Assembly: GCA_012932295.1 (NCBI GenBank)
Contig: JAAONU010000001.1
Location: forward strand, 38,223,449-38,287,448
Reading direction: 5' to 3'
Length of the DNA stretch: 64,000 nt
Origin: Cyclina sinensis
Taxonomy: Eukaryota; Mollusca; Bivalvia; Venerida; Veneridae
Shown here piece after piece: positions 25,229 to 37,989 of this stretch (the first letter of the stretch is position 1; the number at the start of each line of letters is the position of its first letter). The notes under the pieces were generated by a model that was not told where the DNA came from, made no database searches, and saw only the letters and a program-made list of their open reading frames with translations. A program made the position numbers and the translations under genes.

Positions 25229-25814
25229 AGCTCTCAGAAAAATATAGTCCAGTCAAAGCCCGTTATAAGGATTTGCTAGGTATTTGCATCCATAATGTTT
25301 ATTTGAAAGTAGCAAACCCGGTATTAGAGTATATCTGTGTAACTTAGTTCACGCTTTTTACTCCACACTTGTAAAAATGCCAGAAACAAATGCTGTATGA
25401 ATTAACACGTAGACTGTGGCAGACTACGTCAGTTACGAATTTCATATTCACATTTGTCATAGTGTGAAAAAAAACGGCGAAAAATTAACCTTCAAGCTCT
25501 TTTAGTTACCAACAACGGAAATATCAATCGGTAAGCGAAAACTTGGAGGAAAGTTACTGGCAAAAAATGGTTAATTATTTTGACACATTGATATTCAGTG
25601 TTAGGTTTCGTGTGAAGATATTCATACCTGTAACAGATGTAAAAAAATAAATGGTTAAACATAACGCTTTCCTGTAGAAAATACAAAACTAACGAAGATC
25701 TCGAACATTTTTCTTACCTTTTATATTTCATATATTTACGAATTTCATGTTTATTCTGATACATTGTTACTCTAATGTTTCTCATGGTCCAGAATTTAAA
25801 TTTTTCTGAGAGCG
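25229..25814. mobile_element. Putative MITE (586 bp)
   Basis: A 14-bp terminal inverted repeat, GCTCTCAGAAAAAT, occurs at 25230 and in complement at 25800-25813, with ACGT on each flank. There is no coding content. The short repeat makes this a moderate-confidence call. Confidence 0.45.
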
Positions 25815-25980
25815 ACGTCACGCAAGTGGCAGGGAAGGGCATCGTGTATCATGAAACAAAGTCGTTTCATTTGCTTAAATATCGGGTGTCTAAATAATGC
25901 TAATAATAAAAGATACCAGAAATGTAATACTGCATAAATAATCATTAAAAATAACCATGCTTAAGTTTGCATGGGATAAC

Positions 25981-26154
25981 CAGGCCTGAATCTAGAACCT
26001 TGGGTAGATGGGACGGGGCACATTTTGGGGTAGGTATTGGATTTAACATTAGAACGACATTTTTAATATTAAAATGACTATTTTAAAGAGCATTTCTAAG
26101 TTAATTTGTGGCAGTGGCACGTGTTCTTATGTGCCCCCTCTGGATCCGGGCCTG
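25981..26154. mobile_element. hAT-like MITE (174 bp)
   Basis: The left end CAGGCCTGAATCTAGA and the complement of the right end, CAGGCCCGGATCCAGA, form an inverted repeat of the CAGGCC type found in hAT elements. GGGGCACA follows near both ends. A clean 8-bp target duplication is not visible, so the copy may be old. Confidence 0.5.
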
Positions 26155-27410
26155 ATATTTCAGTGGCCAATATAATAAAGGGAAAGCGTCTATGATAGAC
26201 ATGATTTGATAGACGGGTAAAACATCATTTCACTACGTTGTTTGTAAAGTGTGAAGAAGCAATATGTTGCCATTTGATTTACAGTATGTATAAATATTTG
26301 TCATATTCATTAACACTGGAACAGACGATGGCTACAGGTATGTCAAAATATTGCTTGCCGCAGGTTGATTTATTTTTTGATAACAATAATGAGCAGATTA
26401 TTACAAACAAGTTCCTTGTGCAACTGCTTTTTTGCGAGGTGAAAAAATCAGATTCCAAGTAGTACGTTTATAGATATTCTAATATTAAAGAAAGAAACAG
26501 ATGATGATGATGATGATGAATCTCTTTTCAGCTCGGAGAATAAGGAGGCCTAATTCAGTTACCATTACATAAGGTTTAATGTTGGCGTTGCTGTTGCCTT
26601 CTAGTTAAATCTCTGCATACAAAATGCTGAATAACATATCGAAGATGTTACAATAATAATAACATGTCTAGATAAAACGGATTCTGAAAACAAGTTTCGA
26701 AGAAACTCATATCACAATAGCATTCAAGACACCTATAATTATGTATACGAATCAGAAACTAGAAATGTAGCAAGGATTCCGTTTTGAATTTAATGATTCA
26801 TTATCTTCTGTAAACACTTTTTTAAAGGTTGATAGCGCTGGAATACGTGCAACTATTGATATACATTCAAGAATAGGAATAAACTTTTTTATTCTGAATA
26901 AGGCCAACAAGACGAATTCAAGGGCTTCACCAGTGTCATATCGAATAAACCAAGAGCACACACACATTGCACAATGAGGGCTATACTGGCAGCCGATAAA
27001 ATACAGTCTATGTCCTGCCGTAAACAGGTATTTTTATATGTTCTAGTACCTACATCCAGCAACATTTAAGTATTACCAAAAGTAATTCAGCTGCATTTGT
27101 ATATACATCACTATACTTCCAAACTGAAAGAAATAGACAAAGGAAAAATCTACATTCAATTTAAAAATATACAGCTCTGATCTACAGAATATGAAGAGCG
27201 GTTACTTTAAGTACGCCAGGTTAGAAATTATACGTTTGTTACTATTTTAATCTATTTGACCGACCAGCCATATTGTGAAGCATTTCCCTCCTGGACACAT
27301 ATTTCAATAAAATTATTATAGCCATAACGAAACGTTTAATAAATTACCTGGAGTTTCACCAGAGGTCACTCGTTGACGCCACGCATTTTTGCTAAACATA
27401 AATTTCAACA

Positions 27411-27448
27411 CATTTTTGGAAACATGTGTGCTTACAAACCCTATAAAA
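27411..27448 (+). promoter_or_regulatory. Promoter of cysteine-rich gene copy 1
   Basis: TATAAAA at 27442-27448 lies 18 bp after CATTTTTGGAAACA (27411-27424). The same pair, in the same order and at nearly the same spacing, stands upstream of the other two intact copies. Transcription would start near 27470-27480 in a non-coding first exon that ends at 27501 before GTAAGT. Confidence 0.8.
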
Positions 27449-27994
27449 GGCCAGTACTGCTGTACCTTGACACATTCAACAAAGGAACGCGTGAAATTCA
27501 AGTAAGTTATACTCATTTTATTTTATTTTTTGATTTTCCACAAATAGCAGTTAAAATAAATTCACGTATTATGTTTATTTCTATAACATGCTATGGATAG
27601 TCGTTTTGTCTTTTATGATAGAATCTTGTTACCACTTCCGGGCAAATGGTATTGCATGAGCGTATTGCAAATGGAATAACAATATGCTAAAATTGAATGG
27701 GGCAAATGATATTTCATAGCATATTGCAAAATAAAAATAACAGTTTTAGAAAATTGTTTAACTTTATTAGCATTGGTGAAATATGATTTAGTTTAAATCA
27801 TCCAACAAATGAAAATTACTTTCCGTTTCTAAAAGAAAAAAATATGAAAGGTAGCATCATGTAATGTACTGTATTCATGAAATCCAAAAATGTGTGAAGA
27901 CAAAAGACAGCGATATTATCAGATTGCAAAAGTTTAAGAATCAAAACAGAAGTAAATAAATGTCTAAATAAACCTTTATTTTTCAGATTTCATA

Positions 27995-29180
27995 ATGTCT
28001 CGAATCACTCTTGGTCTCCTGTTCGTTTTTGCTGTCGCCTACGTAATGGCTGACGAGGAATGCCCAGACGGGTAAGTGTGACATACTAACGCAGACAGTA
28101 TATAAATATTACATGTAACATTTATTTTATTATACCGAAAAACTATTCAAACCATGAACAACTTAATTCAACTTTAAACTTTAAAACGTTTGTTGCTTGC
28201 CATTATTGTTTTCTGTTTACAACGGAAATGTAAAAATAGATATTGCGCATGCGCGAATGGTACAGTATAATTTTCGAACATTCCGTACCTATGGTAGCGG
28301 GTGACAGTATTTTTCCGACAGGATATTTTTTTCTGACAGTACTTATATGTCACGGTGGCTTATGGAAGATTACCATTGTGAATGAAATTGAGGTATAATA
28401 AATGAAAAATACCATACTGTATTAATTTAATATCGTATATTAAAAAACTGAAGATTGCCTGTGGCTAATTTATTTCACTGAGCTCGTATGCTTCCAGATC
28501 ATTAACACTAATTTCCTAAACTATACTGAATCCTATGCAAAGATATGCTATTAAGTATATGTGAAATTTCCTCTGAGCCGGCTTTAGTGGTGAAACAAAT
28601 TTCCACTCTTTCAAAAAAGTTTTTAACTTCAAAAACTCGGTTAAAGATGTTATTTAAACGAATTAGTTAAAAATGTTGATCAGTTATGAAACATATCATT
28701 ATTCCAGCTTAATTAGTGTACATTTAGTATCTCAATTTCATAAAAAAAAATCAAATTTTTCAGTTGCCCATGTGGACAAGTTTGCAACGGTGGTGCATGC
28801 GCAGACGGTAAGTTTATTTTTTTTTTCAAACTCTAGAATAATTCAAAATTGGCAAGACTTTGAAAAAAACTCTTGGCAACTGTAATTTATTTCGTCGGTG
28901 CACAATCTAAGCACCACAAAAAATATTTTTTATAAATTCGTCAAGACATGGATATCTGCATTGCTAATAAATCAACTGATTCTTATATAATGAATAAGCC
29001 GAAAAGACAGTACTTCGATCCTCTATGACATATTTGATCTTATTACAGGTTGTATGATATTTGACAACTTTGTAAACGTCGGGGAGACAAAGTCTGTATA
29101 CGGAAGAGACTGTCTATGCGCTGAAGATGTTGATAATGATGGTCGTGTTGTCAAGGTAGGTACAACTGTATTTGTGTGGG

Positions 29181-29215
<35 letters not shown>

Positions 29216-29595
29216 AGCGTGCACGTGCGTGTGAATGTTTTATTTTTTTCTGAAGCATGGTAGATGCGTCCTACATGTGTTAAATATTGCTGGCCTCTCA
29301 AGTGGCCTTCAACTTTAGATAAACGCCTGCTGAAGTTTGAAATTAAAATATATTCAGAAATGCATTAATGCAGACTATAGATTATCAGGCAAGAACATAT
29401 AAAATGACAGTTTTTTTTTCCTCACATTTTAACATTTGATAATATTTGTGTAAAAAGATGTGATAAAATTCTACACGATAGGGTTGCAAATAGAATTTAA
29501 CAGGCAGGGTTTTCTTTAAACTGTAGTGCGCCGAGGGTGGAGACTTCACTGGAGCGCCTGCTGGAGATGCCTGGACCAGAAACCCAAACTGTTAA
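27995..29595 (+). CDS. Small secreted cysteine-rich protein, copy 1
   Basis: Coding exons are 27995-28071, 28764-28807, 29049-29155 and 29527-29595. A non-coding exon ends at 27501, and exon 2 begins at 27987. The product has 98 residues. Residues 1-19 are a signal peptide with a hydrophobic core, probably cut after VMA. The mature part has 10 cysteines. The first half is CPDGCPCGQVCNGGAC. The second half, GCMIFDNFVNVGETKS followed by a C-x-C and VVKC, resembles a short von Willebrand factor type C (VWC) domain. The protein ends at a terminal cysteine. AATAAA at 29640-29645 is the likely poly(A) signal. It probably acts outside the cell as a disulfide-rich protein. Its function is unknown, and the VWC-like reading is an inference. 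It differs from copies 2 and 3 at many positions and is the outlier of the family. Confidence 0.88.
29178..29214 (+). repeat. Poly-G tract just after a splice donor
   Basis: A run of G, interrupted once by A, starts 23 bp after the donor of exon 4 in copy 1 (exon end 29155). Copies 2 and 3 lack it. Reading frames rich in Gly or Pro across it are artefacts. Confidence 0.95.
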
Positions 29596-29645
29596 CAAAA
29601 TGACGATCGTATCTAAGATCTTTATTTGACTTTTTAGAAAATAAA

Positions 29646-30507
29646 TCATTGCATCCTAATTATGTCTTTTTCTGTTGTTGTTGTTATCCGTACATGTCCT
29701 CTTCCTCACTACAACAGGTACAAGGAATTTCCATATACTAGACTCTACGGAGCATCTTCGTAATTTTCCCGGTGTAATATTTCCCTCCTTTTCCTTACCT
29801 CACATTCTGATAAAACCAAGGAACCAGATTTAAATTTGCCATAAAAAGCTATTGACAATACTCACATATTTATAATACTAATGTTTGATAAAGGTTTAAA
29901 TGGAAATTTTTGTGAACTTTCCTGCCAGTTGTTAGTTTAAATGACATTCCGAATGAACATCTGACTTGAAGTTTGACAAAAATATTCGTGTATTTGCTTC
30001 CAAGTGTCCAACTAACAGTCAGAGGTGTATTTTAAGATCTTCTTAATGTCAACATAATATCACAGACTTTACATGAAAATAATTAAGGTCGAGCGCGCCC
30101 CTACTTTGTTTGTATAAATTCAGCCTTTTCCTTAAAGAATCGATTCTTTGGCTAAGTGGTCAAGACCGTTAAGTTTTCACGAAGAAAAGAAATGCACACT
30201 TTATACTGTCAAAGAAGGTGGTTGTATAAAAATACTATACCAATCTTGTTATTCACTTTTTAACATAGCCTGCCCTCAAAACATATAGGGTTTCTGGAAC
30301 CATCGCCTACCAGCCTTTCAAAATTATTTCATGTATTAACTTTGAAAATGTTCACATACCATAAAATCATTATTATATAGTTTTCGTATTCTAATCATGT
30401 CTTTGACGAGAAGCAGAGAGAGAACAGACTAACATATTAATGATAATAATTAAAGTAATTACATTAGGGACATCGTGGTCACATTTACAAACAGATCTCA
30501 CACTCAC
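29646..30507. other. Intergenic stretch after copy 1
   Basis: No gene was found. A short tRNA-like phrase, TTTGGCTAAGTGGTCAAGAC, near 30147 may be a SINE remnant. Otherwise nothing is recognised. Confidence 0.5.
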
Positions 30508-31960
30508 TTAAACCACATTCCTGTGGAAAATAGAGCATTTATTAGTCACTGGTATGCTTTGTTTGTTTGTTTTTTGTTCAGCTGGTTTTATCAATAACTG
30601 AAGACTGACCTTTAGGCATTGGTATAACTGAGTTCCTTTTATATAGGAATGTACATTTCTTAATTTCTTATTGTCACCTGATATAAATGCCCCGCTATTA
30701 ATGAAGACTTCTTGATCATAGCAATACACCATATTTTTTAGTTCTATTATTAGAATCTGAACAAAGTTGTTGCATTCCCAAAATAAATGTAGAAGAGTTT
30801 CATTATCATTTACAAAAAATACACAACTCTGCAAACCTTTATGCGTCCTATACAGCAGTACATTTGTTGTGAATGTTTCTGTTTGAAAACACTGTAAATC
30901 GCTTCTAACTAATACAGAAGTATATAAATGCTTCCAATCAGATGGTTCAGGCTAAAACATATAACACCTTTTTTCGTTACATGAAGGTTTTTATGTTGGT
31001 TTAGGTACCTCTTTTATTCTTGAGAATCGGCTTTAGGTAAACAGGTATTATAATAAATACACAATCTATACGTAAGTTATCATTTCTTAAAAAATAATTT
31101 GTTTTTAAAAAATCTGCACCGCATCTACCATTTTCTTGTAGAATATATTTGACGTGTCCTTAGTCAACGTCATCGCGTACCTGTTTTATGCTCTCTCGCG
31201 GACCATCTTTTGTCAACAATCCGTCTCTTGAAAGGTAAAATGTTCTTTTTTTAGTAAGAAATCTGTAGAGTTGCAAAAATCATGATTGGCTTGTGTACTT
31301 TGTATTTATGTAAAGAATTTTGATAAAGTAAAATTCTAGCATGCATTCAGAAAAAAACCTTTCACTCGTTTTCAGGCCTAAACTAGAATTATACATTATA
31401 TATTAGGTTATCTTTTTCTTTTATCATTTGACTATTAGGTAGTGATGTAAGATTCAAAAGTGGTAGAAGAAAGATTTTCACTTTTTGTTATTCTGCCGAT
31501 AGGCGTAGGTTCTCTTCTCTTCCAGTGGAGAATGCTACGTTTAATTTTCTCTATTTTTTCCTTTAAATTAAGCTTAGTTATTTTGTATAGATAAATGTGG
31601 AAAATCAAACCCAACACTGTAAACGAAGTAATACCCAAATTTACTTTATTGACTATGTACTTTATTTTACAACGCCTATCTAGACAATATTTGTCTTCTC
31701 AAAATTAACCTTTAAATTCGAATAAAAAGCAAATTCCAATTAAATATTAAAAGTACCATTTAAAGAATTCTCAGAGTCATCAAATAGCAATGAAGTGTCG
31801 TTTACAAATTATGATATTTTATATTCTACCCCACTGAGTGTGATACCCTTAGGATCTGTAGTATTTCGTATCTTTATTGCAAGTATTTCTGCACAGTGAA
31901 TAAATTTTTAAGGACTGATTGGGCAACCCTGACGACATTCTAGCCCTATTGTTAAAAAAA
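30508..31960 (-). pseudogene. LINE (non-LTR retrotransposon) remnant, reverse transcriptase end
   Basis: On the minus strand, broken frames read as the end of a LINE ORF2. Around 31800-31950 there are RQGCPISP and CAEILAIKIRN, then EYKIS and FVNDT, a decayed form of the FADD catalytic box. Towards the 3' end come NILPFKRRI, then ETLLHLFWECN, the cysteine/histidine motif that follows reverse transcriptase in many LINEs (30508-30834). Frameshifts and stops separate these pieces. The clade is not resolved. The head-to-tail duplication begins inside this remnant at 30711. Confidence 0.8.
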
Positions 31961-31999
31961 ATCAACATGGTAGGATATTCTTATTCTTCCGAATGTTGT

Positions 32000-33520
32000 A
32001 TGTTTAAACGTTTTAACGTTCCAAGACAAGTTGTGGAAATCAGCGTTATTTTCATCCGCTAAAAACAACCAGTCAATACGAATATATATGTGGTCGGTCA
32101 TATGGTCAACCGGTACCAACGCTAAACAAACTCAGATAGATTGACAGACACGCACAACGTGTGTACTACTAGCGTAAGAATATAGGCTACCGCCTTAACA
32201 CATCCTTACTTCTAGTATCTAAGTAAACTACTTAGTCGCCATCCTTACTCTGTAGGTATTTTATTTTTTGATGATAAATATATTTTAAGAAAACGAATTT
32301 ATTATATGAGAGCACGAAATGTTTTATGATTTACGTCACACAAAATTCCATGCTCGTCATTATTATTCCATCAAGTTTACAATTGGCACGAGTAAACTCT
32401 TGCCTCTTTTTGCATTTTCACATATTCTGTTAATGGAATTGTATTCAAAAATATTTGTCTCAAATAATGCATTGGTTAAGTGAATACATAGTTTATTAAT
32501 TTGATATTCCTGACGTTTTGTCCTAGGTTTTGTGACAAAGTCGTCTAAAGAAATGATAACAACTTTGTAAACTGATTTCAAATTTTAACTCTTACGATCT
32601 ATGTCGGAAATTTGACAGGCTTTGTATTGATAGCGAGATGAAACACAGATAATCACTTGTAAAGTCTCTGTTAAAAGCATCACCATATTTCAAGGCGACA
32701 AATTTTGACGTCTCTCATTCAAATCCAAAGTTTACCGATACTAGAAGATTTCTGCCATCGTATTACTTCTCTCCCCTTGCAATATTAAATTTCCGTTCCA
32801 TGATTATGTAGAATATTGTAGGAATTATTTTTTTTTTTCACATTTTTAAACGATAGTAAGTAGCAACTATATCGAATTAAAAATATTTAGACTTACCTGT
32901 TTTCGGAGTACTCCTTGTTCATGAAAACACCTCCCCATTCAACATTTTCCTTCACATACACACTTATCTATAACATTGAACTTGAATGCATGTCTCTTCG
33001 TTAGTAAAGTTCATCTAAAAAATTCCTACGAACATAAATTAGTAACGAACCTTTTCGGCAGTAACTATAATAATAACAAAAAATATACAATGCTCTTTTA
33101 CTTACAGAGATCTATTCTTAAGCATGGTGTTATGTAACTAACATTGTTAAAACTATGCTAAAAAGCTTAAGGTAAACTTTAAAACCTGCACTTACTCTTA
33201 ATGTTTGTTGCTTCACTGAACAACTTCGTAGATATTGTGGACAGAAAAATATGTAAACAACGATAATGCAAAAACACGTGGGCAACTATGGTTTCTATGA
33301 GGTAAGATTGATTTAACCCCTAATTCTGAAAAGTCATCAGATATATGATACTGTATCATTTTGAGAAATGAGATCAACATGTTTCTGTTAATATATCATC
33401 CCTTACGGTTAAAAACCTATCAATAATATGTGAATTACCCATTGTAAGTACAAATTATCACTATTAGATTAACCCCAGAGGTAATAGCCATGTGTGATTC
33501 CTGCGCATATACATAGATTT
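32000..33520. other. 5' flank of cysteine-rich gene copy 2
   Basis: Non-coding sequence shared with 41370-42325 except for a 574-bp segment (about 32444-33017) present only here. A possible 71-bp minus-strand exon lies in that segment (32897-32967, see findings). Confidence 0.5.
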
Positions 33521-33525
33521 TACAC

Positions 33526-33564
33526 CATTTTTGGAAACACCTGTTCAGACAAAATCCTATATAA
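33526..33564 (+). promoter_or_regulatory. Promoter of cysteine-rich gene copy 2
   Basis: TATATAA at 33558-33564 follows CATTTTTGGAAACA at 33526-33539 by 18 bp. The non-coding first exon ends at 33624 before GTAAGT. Confidence 0.8.
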
Positions 33565-34105
33565 GATACAGCAGATCATTAACACAGTACACTTTACGAA
33601 GGAACATCTCCACGTGTAATTCAAGTAAGTCTGTTTGTAGTTTTGTTTGTTTCTCTTCTATTACATTGACTGTGGTTTTAGTAGAATTGTTTGAAATAGT
33701 TATCTTAAGATTAGAATTATTTAAATGCTTTAGAAAGGTTAAATCGATAGAATTTGAAATACGGTTTCGATTTTCAAATAAACTATTTTTAAGCAGTATC
33801 TAGATTTTACAATCACTTATCACACGATCTTTGAAGGAAGCAAAATAAGTAAAACATGACGTCTTCTTTTGTGGAAATTTTCATTTAACAGCTTTACTTA
33901 GTCAGTGTATTAAACTTGCATTACTTAATATACTTCCCTTCAATCTGTCTGAATCATGATATAAACGCATTCAAAAGCAGTTTTGGCTGAATAACTTCAA
34001 CAGTTTTGATATATTTTATGAACTAATATAAGAATGTTATTTACTGATACTCTTTCAATGTACGAGTAGTTTAAGAGTCTAGGTAAAGCATTTTCTTATT
34101 TTTCT

Positions 34106-34106
<1 letters not shown>

Positions 34107-34147
<41 letters not shown>
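34107..34147. repeat. (AG)n microsatellite in intron 1 of copy 2
   Basis: A pure AG run of 41 bp. The matching run in copy B (42898-42922) is 25 bp. Confidence 0.97.
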
Positions 34148-34149
<2 letters not shown>

Positions 34150-34371
34150 TAAAAGAACTAAAATAGCATATTGAAATACAGCCAGTAATAAATAATTGCT
34201 AATTTTCTAGCTTCATTTATGTTATTTACAGCCACTCGTTCCATTTTAGAATCGTTTAATGAATCTAGGCGAAGCATGACGTATTTAAAAAAAAACCGTT
34301 TCCAAAACAATAAATATCGCTGAAAAATCGAAAGGGATTAATGAAGATTTGTTAATGTTTCAGATTTCAGA

Positions 34372-36844
34372 ATGTCTCGATTCACTGTTTGTCTCTTGTT
34401 CGTTTTTGCCATCGTCTACGTAATGGCTGATGAAGAATGTCCGGACGGGTAATTAGAACAATTAAACCATAAACAATTTAAAACGTAACTTTTTTCAGTT
34501 TAGAAGTACATCAAGTACATTTCATCACTAAGAAAATTACAAATTATACTCTGCAAATAAGAAAGCACGAACATAATTACCACGGGCACAAGTTTTGTTT
34601 GTTTTAAAACTAAATACGTCTTCTGGCTAAATCCACCCAACAATGGCTTTGTATCAGAAGAAAGTAAATACTTATCAATGGCACAAGAGCTGTATAAATT
34701 TGAATGATTCGCTTTTCATTGAGTAAAAGTCTGCTTAAACCTATTTATTTGACATCAGTTTGGCACAATTTCTTGCAACTTTATAACATTTCATTTTATC
34801 AACTCTTTTTGATATAGATTCCACGTAAGCAAATTTGGATAATAAATTGTTATTTTGCAGTTGCCCCTGTGGCCAAGTATGTAACGGTGGTGCATGCGAA
34901 GACGGTAAGTTTACCCAGTTGCTCATTACAATTAAAAAGATACGCTTTGTGTTTGTGTGTGTGTGGGGGGTGTTGTTGTTGTTGTTGTTGTTTTAACATG
35001 GACTTCTGAAATTACAGTTCCAATGGCACAGTATTTTGACACACCACGTTCATAGTTGATATTCTTGAAACTTGTAAATGAAAACAAAATATATGAAAAT
35101 GCAACAGTGTTATAGAGACCGACTTTGTCGTGTTGTATTTTGTAAATATTCTTCATTTGGATTGGTGTGTAATACGACGGCAAATCTATCATAACGCATT
35201 TTATTTCTTGCAAACCAACAAACCATAACAGCCATTTTCTAAATTTTCTTATCTAAGAGATGTTCTATTTCAAAAAGAAGTCTTCTGTATTCAGTATTTC
35301 CGACATACTTCTGCATTTTGTTTTGGAACTTTATTCTTGGCGGATGTTTTGTAACAAGTTCAAGTGAATACAGCAACGGTAAAACACACCTTTTGGTTGA
35401 TTTGGCCATGTGATTAAAAGAATATGATACTCGTTAACAATCAGACAGAACAAGTCCTATATATAATTGTAAAATCAATCGGTTCTTTCGAAATTAGCTG
35501 CAGCTTCCTTGCACCATGATTTATCTATCTGCAGGGTGCATGGTTTATGACAATTTCGTTGCCGTCAATGAGACCAAGTCTGTATATGGTAGAGACTGTG
35601 TTTGTAGTGGAGATCTCGATGAACAGGGTCGTGTTGTCAAGGTAAAAACATCATGTTTGTCGTATGAATTATTATTAACTAACTTTACAATACTTAGCGA
35701 GAATCTGGTCGATTTGTTCCCTTGATACAATGCAAACCTTGAGAATAAATTTCACAACTCGACCAATACGGGAAAAACACAACCAATATGGAAACCCCGG
35801 CCAAAACGACATTCAGTCAATCAGGATTTAGGATTTTTGACGCCATTTTGAAAATGCTAAGCATATTTTGCACTTTGTTACTAAAAGTTTTTTACATGTA
35901 GCACTCCAAGGCTTGACGAGGCGCGGGATAACAGTGCGTTCAACCTTTGCGACTTTCGCGATTAGAAGATATTGTGTTCCGGAAATTGAGTTAGCAGACT
36001 CAAAGTGTTAACGTAAATAACTTTTGATGACAAGCTGTTACGCATTATTGATTATATTTCACAATACATAGTTAAAAGAATAACATCATTGTCGAAACAG
36101 AAGTTATTATACTTGCAATATTAAAACTGACAGATGCTGCATATTATTATTATATTAATAAATAAAATTGTCATTTATTATTGGCCTTATTATTGGGCTG
36201 AAGACAGCCGTATGGTCTTATCTTCAGCCCAATAACATGGCCAATATGAATTTAACTGATTGTCATTAAAAGACTGTCGTACAAAGCATAAGTAGAAGTT
36301 TTTTAAGTAAAAAATAGCACTTAAAACGTTGCATCCAAGTTGGTCTGTTTTGTATTCTAAACAAAACGGCTGCCTTAATATTTCCTAACTGGGTGGATAC
36401 ATAAACTCTAGACTTTAGACTTTTGTAATAAGAAGCTAACTTGCAGCATGTGATACTCGCCAAAACGCTCATAGGTCTTATTAATGAGCCTTCTGGGACT
36501 GTTAAAAATCCATAGAATTTGTTGTTCAAACACTCTTTGGATCATACTTCAAAGACAATTTAAGTACTTTTAGAAATTTCAATCAAACATTTCTCAGAAG
36601 CCAAACTATTTTTTTAATGGACTTTAGTTTAATTTAATTGAAATGATTTTTAATAATGTAATTAATGATACATTTACTTTTAATACTATGCATCTAGTAT
36701 GTGGACGAAAGTAAAAGATCTTTAAATATTTCCATCTTACAAATCAATATAGTCTTTATATATGTTTTATTGTAGTGCGCCGAGGGTGCCGAATTCGCTG
36801 GAGCCCCTGCTGGAGAATCTTGGACCAAAAATCCGAACTGTTAA
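34372..36844 (+). CDS. Small secreted cysteine-rich protein, copy 2
   Basis: Coding exons 34372-34448, 34861-34904, 35535-35641 and 36776-36844 give 98 residues with the same exon lengths (77, 44, 107 and 69) as copies 1 and 3. The 5' UTR exon ends at 33624, and exon 2 starts at 34364. The signal peptide is MSRFTVCLLFVFAIVYVMA. The mature protein begins DEECPDGCPCGQVCNGG and has 10 cysteines in the same places as copy 1. The VWC-like part reads GCMVYDNFVAVNETKS, C-V-C and VVKC, and the end is WTKNPNC. There is a possible N-glycosylation sequon at NETK. Poly(A) signal AATAAA lies at 36887-36892. All splice sites are intact. Extracellular location is inferred and the function is unknown. Confidence 0.9.
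36180..36245. repeat. Inverted-repeat hairpin in intron 4 of copy 2
   Basis: ATTGGCCTTATTATTGGGCT, continuing GAAGA, pairs with TCTTCAGCCCAATAACATGG, continuing CCAAT, across a short loop. The arms are about 25 bp. A matching structure is at 45165-45230. It may be a tiny transposon or a structured RNA element. Confidence 0.85.
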
Positions 36845-37429
36845 TGAAATGAAGACCTTATCGGAGACAAATATGGCTTAACGATCAATAAACTGTTGCA
36901 CTTTAGTTATGCTTTGTTATTTTTAAGACATTACTCATTTTACAAATGCATTAATATCTCATATCTTCTCTCCCGTAGTATCAGGAATCTACTGATTAAT
37001 TTACCTCGGTTGCACCTGACGCCTTTTATAATGATATAAATAGTCATAATGACGCTGAATAATTCATAATATTTAATTTGAATTGTGTACTCTTAGAAAA
37101 ACAAACATTAGCAAATTTTTACACAGATATATTCATTGACCAAAAAGTTCTTCTAACATTAACAAAGTTGGGGGAAAATACAAACATCCTTTTACATCCA
37201 CATTTATATTTTTCATGCAGCAGATATCTTAAGGCAAACAATTAACATCTTAGAGATAAAGTGTATTTAGTCATAATGCTAAGCCTATTTGTGCATTGTA
37301 CTAGAAAAGAAAGGCCTAGTTTGAAATACGACATTCTTATTTAATTTAAAAAGTGTTCCAAATGACTGTCAGGGTAAATTCTGAAAACACAGCATCTGTT
37401 CAGAAATTGTTTACTGTAAAAGATACACA

Positions 37430-37452
37430 CTCTCTCTCTCTCTCTCTCTCTT
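37430..37452. repeat. (CT)n microsatellite 3' of copy 2
   Basis: A short CT run about 590 bp after the stop codon. The counterpart in copy B (46405-46448) is longer and interrupted. Confidence 0.95.
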
Positions 37453-37989
37453 GTCTTTGAATACATTCTAGATAGCATATTAGGCAAAGAACATTCGAAA
37501 AAAAGCGTGATTTTGTCTTTCGCAGCATAAATTCAAGGTTTTATCTTGGAAAATAAATGTGATCAGAATATGTACTGGTCGTTTTTTTTTTAAATTAAAC
37601 ATTTGTTCTAAATTCAAAAGTCATTTTAATTGTTTTGCCGCGTGAATATTCAATTCTAGTTTCCATACATTTTAACACTTCATACGTAAAGATAGATGGC
37701 AATAAGGAGCATGCGTCAATACAAATCCAGAAAATAGATTTCCAGTGTAAATTTATACACAAATATCTATTGTCTCGAGTCTTGAAAGCTCTCCGAATTT
37801 ATCTTCATTTGTTTGTTGAGATTTACCATTTCAAGCAAAGAACAGACTGCAGAACTGGCACCTGATATACAAGTAGGAAATATCATACCGCCTGAAAATA
37901 AACATTTCATTATGTTGAGTTCATGATAGATAGCGCCTTTAAATGATACAGGACACTATCGGCACCTATAAATCATACAATGATGAAGT

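Larger units (their letters stand above)
24201..27400. other. Intergenic stretch with small putative MITEs
   Basis: No exon with supporting splice signals or recognisable protein was found. Two candidate small transposons are listed separately. A short (GAT)n run lies at about 26502-26520. The remainder is AT-rich sequence in which I see nothing else. Confidence 0.5.

Noticed and set aside
29023..29301. Proline- or glycine-rich protein across the poly-G tract
   Set aside because: The frame overlaps exon 4 of copy 1 and is created by the homopolymer.
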